Assembly (NCBI GenBank): GCA_013151315.1 | Contig: JAADIN010000103.1 | Location: 1 to 5,225 of the forward strand | Length of the DNA: 5,225 nucleotides | Direction: 5' to 3' | DNA from: Planctomycetota bacterium | GTDB taxonomy: Bacteria; Planctomycetota; Planctomycetia; Pirellulales; Lacipirellulaceae | Shown: piece after piece, positions 1-5,225 of the stretch | How positions within the stretch are numbered: the stretch's first letter is position 1 | How the letters are laid out: every line of letters begins with the position of its first letter | The notes under the pieces: model-generated | Told to the model about the DNA's origin: nothing | What the model saw: the letters and a program-made list of their open reading frames with translations, nothing else | The model's database searches: none | Made by a program: the position numbers and the translations under genes

Positions 1-1136
1 AGTCGGCCGACGACATGAGTGCCGCCAGCAAACAGGCCAACATCAATCCAACCAAGCCGATATAGACGCCCCCGATCGTCACGTTGCCAAGAATTTCGCG
101 CGTTGCGACCCCCCAAGCACGGTCAGGGTCTTCATTGATTTCTAAGCTATCGGCCAACAGCGCGACGACGATAAGAGCCGTGATCGCCCAGCCAATGGTG
201 CAGAAACGTTTTAAGAAGTTGCCCGTCACCAAGCCGATGCGAGCCGCTTGTTCGGTTCGAGCCGTGCCGCCGCCCGTCGCAATAAAGTGTGGCTGAACGA
301 CAATGCCCATTAACCCCAGCAGCGAGAGCGACACGATGTAGTGCAGTGGGAATTCGCCCGACCGTGGCCCGCCGAATAACTGAAAACTGTCGGCGCTGAC
401 TCGCTGATGCATGCTAAAACCGTCCCAAGTCTCCAGCTCGGACGCCTGAACGCCCGTCGCGGCGGCGTAATCAGCTCCATATTTTTCGACCAACGCCGAA
501 AGGCCGTAGGGAATCAAAATGATTGACAGCACGATAATGCAAAGTCCCTGAATCAAGTCGGTCCAATAGGCGGCCGCCAAACCGCCCAGCACACCGTAGG
601 CAATCACCACCAGAGCAATGATAGGGATAAGAACGAACCGTAAATTGGCGGGGTCGTCTGAACCAATCCACCCGACCATCGCCAGAATGGTCGGTTCACC
701 TAAGAGGGGCTCTGCCACTTTGGCAATCGCGGAAAACATGGTCGACAGATACGCCATGTAGAAGCAAAAGCCAAACACCGTGTAGGCTGCCCCCATCGCT
801 CGACTTTCGTAGCGCTCGACAAACCAATCGCCGATCGTGATGCCGCATACGCCGATACCAGATCGCGAATATCCAGTAAAACGGCGTGACGAAGAGCCAC
901 ATCAGCGCGCTCCATACGCCACTCAGCCCGCTGGTCCAGGTGGTGCGTCCTACGTTGATGGGCTCTTGCGAGCCGGTGCCGGCCCCAAATGCGGCAAAGG
1001 TTTGCAACAGCTTGCCGAAGCCGCGGCCACCCATGAAGTAGTCTTCTTGCTTCTTGACGCGTAGCGCACAAATGGCACCGATCACCAGCATGACTAAAAA
1101 GTATCCGATAAGGACAAGAATGTCAGCGGTTTGCAT
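1..1136 (-). pseudogene. Sodium:solute symporter (SSS family), frameshifted, 3' end outside the window
   Basis: Inner-membrane transporter of the SSS/SGLT family (Pfam SSF type), which couples Na+ entry to solute uptake; the substrate is not predictable. The start is the ATG at 1136 (MQTADIL), chosen because AGGAAG lies 6 bases upstream and the first membrane helix follows at once (residues about 4-24). Residues 1-99 run through the family-like EDYFMGGRGFGK and GTGSQEPINVGRTTW segments to YRRMRH. At about 839 the frame changes. The next 279 codons (838 to 2) contain no stop and continue the same protein: GDWFVERYESRAMGAAY, then GGLAAAYWTD near residue 185 (the classic SSS signature), then several hydrophobic helices. 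They end at MSSAD near residue 379, which matches the TM8 serine pair that contacts Na+ in vSGLT. About 378 residues are visible, so a further third or so of a normal protein should lie beyond the edge. The gene follows the esterase by 85 bases and may serve the same substrate pathway. The family call is very secure; whether it is a pseudogene or a sequencing error is open. Confidence 0.9.
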
Positions 1137-1142
1137 ACTGCA

Positions 1143-1148
1143 CTTCCT
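1143..1148 (-). promoter_or_regulatory. Shine-Dalgarno site of the symporter gene
   Basis: AGGAAG on the minus strand lies 6 bases before the ATG at 1136. It decides between this start and an in-frame Met nine codons upstream (1163), which would add a non-hydrophobic MCLANRKCS stretch before the first helix. Confidence 0.6.
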
Positions 1149-1170
1149 GTTTGCAAGGCACAATTACGAG

Positions 1171-1201
1171 AAAAACAACAAACGGCCCGCCACGCGGTCC
1201 G
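1171..1201 (-). terminator. Possible rho-independent terminator or attenuator between esterase and symporter
   Basis: Read on the minus strand, 1201-1183 can fold as a stem of three base pairs, one A-G mismatch and three more pairs (CGGACCG with CGGGCCG) around a five-base loop. A T-rich tail, TTTGTTGTTTTT, follows at 1182-1171. It lies 20 bases past the esterase stop and 34 bases before the symporter start. If functional it would reduce read-through into the symporter. I see no convincing promoter between it and the symporter, so it may be a partial terminator or chance. Confidence 0.35.
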
Positions 1202-1221
1202 AAACCCAGATTTGCCACCCT

Positions 1222-3351
1222 CTACTCCTTCAACCAATCAACCAACTCGCCAAGCTTCCCCGACGCTTTGTCATCGAACCACAGCGGCGCATCACCCACC
1301 AGCTGCTTCAAGCCGGCAACGCCATCGTACTTGGCCGCCCCCGGTAGGAACATGGGGTCATCTTGACGTTCGATCGACTCGAAGCGAAATCCGCCCGTAG
1401 CAACAGCCGTTTTCGCAACCACCAAACCCGCCTGAACCTTCGCCGCCAGCGCGATTGGGCCCGCTTCTTTCCCCAGTCCTACCAAGTGAATCTTCGTCGG
1501 GCTTAGCGGGCCTGCCTCGATTGCTTTCAACGTTGCCAACGTATCTTGCACACGCTGTGAAAAAAGCGACCAGTTGTAGCCATGAAAAAACCCTTTGGGC
1601 TGAACATGCTCATCGTTTTGCTTGAATCCAAGTGGGCCCAATCCCGTAGAGGTTAGTTTTTCGCTAGTGGAAAGAAACTCCCCTTGGCTTAAGAGATCGA
1701 CGCCTAGAACTGCATACCCCGCATCGAGCAGTTCGCGTACTTGGCTAATGGGCTGACCATCGGAGTCGAGCAGCCCCGCTTTCCCCTTATTGCTAAGCCA
1801 AAGAACGGCTTGCTGGTTGATGTTGGCGGAAGGCAGCAAGGCCATTGCCGGAAGCTGTCGTTTTCCATCCTCGTAGGTTAATCGCACCAGCGCGCCTCGG
1901 GTTCCCTCAAAATCTAGTTCGCCGACGATTTCCTGCTGCACGTTGCCTAGATCCTCGATCCGCTTCCCAATCAGGACATCCCAAGCACTGCCTACGACTT
2001 TCGCGTAAGCCGCGTCATCTTCACGAAGCTTTTCGATCTGTTTTTTAGAATCCTCGGTCCACCAGCGTAGCAAAGCCCGCTCGTGCGGCTCGCCGACCTG
2101 ATCGCCCATGGGCGCTGGATGGTCGGTCGTCCAAACCGATTGCTCCTCTTTCGTAAGCGGGACATAATCACGCTCGACGATCGGCTTCTCAAATCCCAGC
2201 TTGAGGAAATCATTGACAAAACCGGTCATAAACTGCCGGTTTATCTCGTTGTAATTGTGCTTAAACTTGGTGTGGAAAACGGCACGAAAACGATCTTTGT
2301 GGCCGAGCATTGAGTAAAGTTCGACCAAATCAGGGTAGCCCTTGGTTTCGAGCTCAACGGTCCAATCGTCGGCGGCCGTGAGCCCCAACGGTCGAGGAGC
2401 CGTAAGGGCAGCTAGGTCGATGTTTCCCGCGCCAATGCGCAGATACGATGCATTTTCGCACTGGCAACCGCCTTGCATGTCGGTCGAAACCATCACACAT
2501 GGAATGGCCGCCGCTGGCCGATCGTCGACCGCCATCAAAATGAATGTCTGCGTCCCGCCGCCGCTGGCGCCGGTCACCGCAATACGATTCGGATCGACAT
2601 CTTCGAGTCCCGAAAGAAAGTCCAACGCACGGATCGAACCCCAAGTTTGCAGTCCCATGAGATTCTGCAGATGCAACTCCGCTTGAGGAGTATTTAGCCC
2701 CCAATCCTTCGCGGTGCTCATCTGCTCTCGCACGCCATGGCGGTGCTCCGCCCGTTGTATCGAGTCGGCATAGCCATCCATATCGTATTGAAAAACCACG
2801 CAACCCATCCGCGCCAATTGAACGCAACGAGCTTGCACCGGGTGTCGTCCACCTGCAAGAAAACGCTCCGCACCGCTGGCGATCTGTTTTTTGAGTTCGG
2901 CGTCTTCGGTCGCATGAAACCGCCCGTTGGGCCAATGTCCATGCGGGCTGAGCACCGCAGGCAAACGGCCCGTCTTATTTTTCGGTCGGTAAAGGCTGCC
3001 CGTGACGTAGTGTCCGGGGAACGACTCCAAAGAGACTCGCCACACCGTATAGTCGTCGCGATCGACCGGGCTGTGAACCGTGGCATGGAGTGGTGTACGG
3101 GTCGGCAGTGGCCAAAGGCCGGTAGCAACTTGCACCTGCCTGCGAAGCTTAGCGGCCCGCTCGTTCCAAGCCTCGACCGAGGCGATTTTTTGAAACGGGA
3201 AGTAATCGTTCAAATTTCGCGGTTTCTCCAACCGAACATCCGCAGGCAATTTTTCTTCCGGGAAAACCCGGGGCGTGTCGGCTTGCGTCAAACGAGACGC
3301 AAACCCAATACAAACCAACCCAATACAAAATGTCGACAGTGCGCTTTTCAT
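1222..3351 (-). CDS. Secreted two-domain alpha/beta-hydrolase, acetyl-xylan-esterase-like
   Basis: Predicted exported esterase of 709 residues. Residues 1-24 are a Sec signal peptide (MKSA, hydrophobic core, likely cleavage after LTQA); there is no lipobox. The N-terminal hydrolase domain spans about 50-390. It has an oxyanion-type HGHW at 137-140, YDMDGYADS at 189-197, the nucleophile elbow GASGGG with Ser263, a GGCQCEN segment at 294-300, a probable acid at Asp328/329 (LTAADDW) and a catalytic His365 in HNYNEINR. This pattern resembles the acetyl xylan esterase/Abhydrolase_7 group. A second, weaker hydrolase-like domain (about 475-709) has GLGKEAG at 625-631 where an elbow Ser would be expected, and no obvious catalytic His near its end, so it looks non-catalytic. 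The ATG start is supported by the signal peptide and by AGGA at 3365-3362, 10 bases upstream. The symporter gene follows 85 bases downstream. Substrate (acetylated sugar, other ester) is not determined; peptidase activity is less likely. Confidence 0.88.
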   Translation of the reverse strand: MKSALSTFCIGLVCIGFASRLTQADTPRVFPEEKLPADVRLEKPRNLNDYFPFQKIASVEAWNERAAKLRRQVQVATGLWPLPTRTPLHATVHSPVDRDDYTVWRVSLESFPGHYVTGSLYRPKNKTGRLPAVLSPHGHWPNGRFHATEDAELKKQIASGAERFLAGGRHPVQARCVQLARMGCVVFQYDMDGYADSIQRAEHRHGVREQMSTAKDWGLNTPQAELHLQNLMGLQTWGSIRALDFLSGLEDVDPNRIAVTGASGGGTQTFILMAVDDRPAAAIPCVMVSTDMQGGCQCENASYLRIGAGNIDLAALTAPRPLGLTAADDWTVELETKGYPDLVELYSMLGHKDRFRAVFHTKFKHNYNEINRQFMTGFVNDFLKLGFEKPIVERDYVPLTKEEQSVWTTDHPAPMGDQVGEPHERALLRWWTEDSKKQIEKLREDDAAYAKVVGSAWDVLIGKRIEDLGNVQQEIVGELDFEGTRGALVRLTYEDGKRQLPAMALLPSANINQQAVLWLSNKGKAGLLDSDGQPISQVRELLDAGYAVLGVDLLSQGEFLSTSEKLTSTGLGPLGFKQNDEHVQPKGFFHGYNWSLFSQRVQDTLATLKAIEAGPLSPTKIHLVGLGKEAGPIALAAKVQAGLVVAKTAVATGGFRFESIERQDDPMFLPGAAKYDGVAGLKQLVGDAPLWFDDKASGKLGELVDWLKE

Positions 3352-3400
3352 TATGGTTCGATCCTGGTTGAAGTACTTAGGTAATCTGCAGGTTTCTAGA

Positions 3401-3617
3401 ATGTGCCCTTAGTTCGCCTTTCGCACTTTCCTGACGATCAAGGCGCCCGCGAAACACGCGAAAAACAGTGAGGGCAAATGGGTTGCAAGAGGGCGGGATT
3501 TTTTACTGCTTGGCTACCGATGGTTGTCTATTGGAAAATCGAGAGCTGACTCGTGTTTTCGCGTACTTTCGCGCCTTTTCGCGGGCAAAAAGTGCAAAAG
3601 TTGAACTCAGCGCAGAT
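3401..3617. repeat. Large imperfect inverted repeat with CGCGAAA cores
   Basis: The left arm (3401-3467) and right arm (3554-3617) are imperfect reverse complements around an 86-base centre. Outer blocks: 3411-3429 against 3589-3607 match 16 of 19; 3401-3410 against 3608-3617 match 7 of 10. Inner blocks: GCCCGCGAAA (3445-3454) is the exact reverse complement of TTTCGCGGGC (3577-3586), and CGCGAAAAACA (3457-3467) pairs with TGTTTTCGCG (3554-3563) apart from one extra A. The arms differ by small insertions of up to about 13 bases between the blocks. It may be two copies of one intergenic repeat unit in opposite orientation, a MITE-like remnant, or a structured RNA or protein-binding site. The pairing is seen directly; the nature of the element is inference. 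Confidence 0.65.
3557..3586 (+). repeat. Three tandem TTTCGCGNNN units with 10-base period
   Basis: TTTCGCG occurs at 3557, 3567 and 3577, each followed by a variable triplet (TAC, CCT, GGC). The spacing is one DNA helical turn, so all three heptamers face the same side of the helix, as would suit a protein array. Two more copies in the opposite orientation (CGCGAAA at 3448 and 3457, 9 bases apart) lie in the left arm of the inverted repeat. Confidence 0.75.
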
Positions 3618-3632
3618 GCCAACGGAAAGGGC

Positions 3633-3661
3633 ACTATAGCAGACTGGCAGCCTACGTTAAA
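3633..3661 (-). promoter_or_regulatory. Weak sigma70-like promoter candidate for the esterase gene
   Basis: On the minus strand, TTTAAC (3661-3656) and TATAGT (3638-3633) are separated by 17 bases. The -10 box is good (5 of 6 to TATAAT) but the -35 is poor (3 of 6). Transcription from here would give a leader of roughly 275 bases running through the whole inverted repeat. No better pair was seen closer to the esterase start. Confidence 0.2.
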
Positions 3662-3777
3662 CAATGCAATTATCAGCCGCTCGCCTTAGACCCATTGCAA
3701 GGACAATAAGCAGCTTTTGCAGAGGTAGCGGACCATTCGTCCGTTGTTTTCGAACGTTTGTCACTGCGATGGCTCAA

Positions 3778-3806
3778 GAATTGACGGGCATTTGGCGGAT
3801 CAATTC
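3778..3806. repeat. Short inverted repeat abutting the flhB stop codon
   Basis: GAATTGA (3778-3784) and TCAATTC (3800-3806) are a perfect 7-base inverted repeat around a 15-base loop. It begins directly after the flhB stop codon on the minus strand. The stem is AT-rich and no T-run follows, so it is not a convincing rho-independent terminator. It could stabilise the end of the flagellar transcript or be chance. Confidence 0.4.
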
Positions 3807-4892
3807 CTACGCTGCCCGCGATGGGTTCGGCACGGTCTTGCCTTTGAGCTTGTAAACATAGGCCAGCACCTCGGCCACAGCGGCGTAGTTTTCGTCGGGG
3901 ATAGGGTGTCCGATCTCAACGTCTTTGTAGAGCGCTTGCGCGAGCGGCTTGCGTTCGACGATCGGGACGTTGTTTTCCAAGGCCAAGCGGCGGATGCGTT
4001 GCGCGAGTACGCCAGCACCTTTGGCCAGGACAATCGGCGCTGCCATTTCCTCGGGATCGTACTGGATCGCAATCGCTAACTCAGTGGGGTTGGTGACCAC
4101 GACGTCGGCTTGGGGCACCTTGTCGCCAATTCGGTTCATTGCCATCTGCCGCTGGATGGCCCGTCGGCGAGCGATCATCTGAGGGTCGCCCTGCATATTT
4201 TTCAATTCATCTCGAACTTCTTGCTGCGTCATACGCAGATCTTGTTCTTGCTTCCACTTTTGGTAGGCAAAGTCGAACAATGCCAGGACGAACAGCGCTA
4301 CGCCGACCCACAGCGCGGTCGACAGAGCGAGATCAATCATGAAGGGGGCTAACTGAGACGCCGAGAGCGCGCTGGCTACCAGCACTTCTTCGTGACGTAG
4401 ATAGAGAACCGTCGCGGCGACCGCCGAAACAATCGAGACTTTGAACATTCCAAAGCTAAGTTTCATGAACCCGGTAAGCGAAACGATCCGTTTCACACCA
4501 GCCAAGGGGCTTAGTCGCCCGAAGTCGGGCATCAGACGACTGGGTACAAACAGAAAACCTGTTTGAAATACGCTCGTGCAGACCCCGGCTAGCGCAAGCA
4601 GGCCAAGGATTGGGAAGACGGCCTTGCCAATCGTGTTGACCAAACTGTGGGAAAGCTCGATCGCGTCGGTTCGGCCAATGGTCAGCGGACCCACGGTGCT
4701 TAGCTGATGCCGCATGAAATGGCCGGCCATTTCAATGACGTCGCCGCCCCAGGAACGAATCAAGAGGATGCTCACGATCAACATGGCTGCCGAACCTAGG
4801 TCCTGACTATAGGCAACTTGTCCTTTCTCGCGCGCTTGATCGCGCCGATGCTGGGTAGGTTCTTGCGACTTTTCGCCAGCTTGGTCGGCCAT
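3807..4892 (-). CDS. flhB: Flagellar type III export protein FlhB
   Basis: FlhB sits in the inner membrane at the base of the flagellum, contacts the FliPQR gate and FlhA, and switches export from rod/hook to filament substrates. At 361 residues it is of usual length. The N-terminus carries the family motif EPTQHRRDQAREKGQVAYS (11-29). Four membrane segments follow at about 32-48, 90-113, 145-165 and 185-208, with the family-like loop QTGFLFVPSRLMPDFGRLSPLAGVKRI at 110-136. The cytoplasmic part has GDPQMIARRRAIQRQMA (235-251), the self-cleavage site NPTE at 268-271 and the terminal PLAQALYKDVEIGHPIP...AVAEVLAYVY region, with only a short tail. The fourth cleavage-motif residue is Glu (codon GAG at 4082-4080) where His is usual. 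The ATG at 4892 is fixed by the conserved N-terminus, yet the 18 bases before it are pyrimidine-rich with no Shine-Dalgarno. fliR lies directly upstream, so co-transcription is likely. A non-flagellar SctU is less likely given the motifs and the fliR-flhB order. Confidence 0.97.
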   Translation of the reverse strand: MADQAGEKSQEPTQHRRDQAREKGQVAYSQDLGSAAMLIVSILLIRSWGGDVIEMAGHFMRHQLSTVGPLTIGRTDAIELSHSLVNTIGKAVFPILGLLALAGVCTSVFQTGFLFVPSRLMPDFGRLSPLAGVKRIVSLTGFMKLSFGMFKVSIVSAVAATVLYLRHEEVLVASALSASQLAPFMIDLALSTALWVGVALFVLALFDFAYQKWKQEQDLRMTQQEVRDELKNMQGDPQMIARRRAIQRQMAMNRIGDKVPQADVVVTNPTELAIAIQYDPEEMAAPIVLAKGAGVLAQRIRRLALENNVPIVERKPLAQALYKDVEIGHPIPDENYAAVAEVLAYVYKLKGKTVPNPSRAA

Positions 4893-4910
4893 GGGAAAGG
4901 GGGCTAGAGG

Positions 4911-5225
4911 CTAGGGCAGGGGGGTAGGTGCTGGGCGTAGCGATTCCATGATTAAATCGATGGCGCTGGAAGCTTGTTGAGGGAAGGCCCAGGCGATCGC
5001 GCCGATCGTGGTAAACAGGCATCCTAAAGTCAGGAGCGAATTGATACCAAAGCCGACAGCCAGGATATTGATTTGTGGCAAAGTGCGGCCAATCAGGCCG
5101 AGTACTAGGGTGGAGAGTAACAGGGCAGTCATCGCAGGCGCGGCGGCTCGGATGCCGAGCAAGAAACTTTGGGAGAGCAGGGTCGTCAGCGCTTCGACAT
5201 AGGTGGTGCCGAGCGATGCTTGGCC
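4911..5225 (-). CDS. fliR: Flagellar export gate protein FliR, C-terminal part (5' end outside the window)
   Basis: Only the last 104 residues are visible; the frame is open to the right edge (GQASLGTTYVEALTTLL...) and ends with TAG at 4913-4911. Whole FliR proteins are about 250-265 residues, so roughly 40% is here. FliR joins FliP and FliQ in the membrane gate through which flagellar subunits are exported, and packs against FlhB. The hallmark is FLLGIRAAAPAMTALLL (21-37) followed by LGLIGRTLPQINILAVGF (41-58), matching the FliR pattern R-AAP...LGL-R--PQ-N---VGF. A final membrane helix (about 60-84) is followed by a short tail ending in PAPTPLP. An internal TTG at 5162 is not the true start, because the homologous sequence continues upstream of it. 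The 18-base gap to flhB points to one operon. Confidence 0.93.
   Translation of the reverse strand, partial: GQASLGTTYVEALTTLLSQSFLLGIRAAAPAMTALLLSTLVLGLIGRTLPQINILAVGFGINSLLTLGCLFTTIGAIAWAFPQQASSAIDLIMESLRPAPTPLP

Larger units (their letters stand above)
3352..3806. other. Long intergenic region without a credible gene
   Basis: These 455 bases separate the flhB stop from the esterase start. I find no open frame with family-like protein content on either strand. The region holds the large inverted repeat at 3401-3617, a small inverted repeat touching the flhB stop, a short hairpin at 3729-3743 (CGGAC CATTC GTCCG, followed by TTGTTTT on the plus strand only), and the perfect 8-base palindrome AAGTACTT at 3371-3378, about 20 bases before the esterase ATG. 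The promoter of the esterase/symporter pair must lie here or further upstream. Confidence 0.75.

Noticed and set aside
2354..2935. 193-codon minus-strand frame inside the esterase gene
   Set aside because: It is an out-of-frame shadow of the esterase; the esterase frame carries the signal peptide and catalytic motifs without interruption.
2737..3384. 215-codon open frame on the plus strand
   Set aside because: It lies antisense to the N-terminal half of the esterase gene, its translation has no recognisable motif and is rich in Arg/Pro from the opposite-strand codon pattern.
3401..3617. CRISPR array
   Set aside because: The units are heptamers with 2-3 base spacers and inverted arms, not 25-40 base repeats with unique spacers.
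3468..3689. 73-codon plus-strand frame in the intergenic region
   Set aside because: Part of its protein (RVFAYFRAFSRAK) is just the TTTCGCG repeats translated. There is no family resemblance, and its 3' part has ordinary non-coding character.
3729..3743. Hairpin CGGAC-CATTC-GTCCG considered as the terminator of the flagellar operon
   Set aside because: The T-rich tail follows it only on the plus strand, where no gene is present. On the minus strand no T-run follows, so it does not fit a rho-independent terminator for flhB.
3744..4079. 111-codon plus-strand frame
   Set aside because: It is antisense to the conserved C-terminal domain of flhB; no independent coding evidence.

Overview
The window reads as a piece of chromosome from a flagellated, aquatic-type bacterium. 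My best guess is a planctomycete of the Pirellula/Blastopirellula kind. This rests on a large secreted two-domain esterase next to an SSS-family symporter, weak or absent Shine-Dalgarno sites at some starts, and flagellar export genes beside unrelated catabolic genes. The assignment is inference; nothing in the window is a phylogenetic marker. All convincing genes lie on the minus strand, so the window is transcribed from right to left.

Right part (3807-5225): the 3' end of fliR, then after an 18-base gap a complete flhB. Both encode membrane components of the flagellar type III export gate. FlhB has all the family landmarks, but its self-cleavage motif reads NPTE instead of the usual NPTH. 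flhA, which often follows flhB, is not here.

Middle (3352-3806): 455 bases with no credible gene. They contain a long imperfect inverted repeat (about 3401-3617, arms of about 65 bases, centre of about 86 bases) built around CGCGAAA/TTTCGCG heptamers. In the right arm three heptamers repeat with an exact 10-base period. This is the least explained structure in the window. A small inverted repeat also abuts the flhB stop codon.

Left part (1-3351): a secreted 709-residue alpha/beta-hydrolase resembling acetyl-xylan esterases, with an intact catalytic N-terminal domain and an apparently degenerate second domain. It is followed 85 bases downstream by a sodium:solute symporter gene that runs off the left edge. 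The symporter is split by a frameshift near position 839: residues 1-99 are in one frame and the next 279 codons are open and clearly homologous in another. This is either a recent inactivation or a sequence error. A plausible joint role is that the esterase releases or trims a sugar or acyl ester outside the cytoplasm and the symporter imports a product, but the substrate cannot be read from the sequence.
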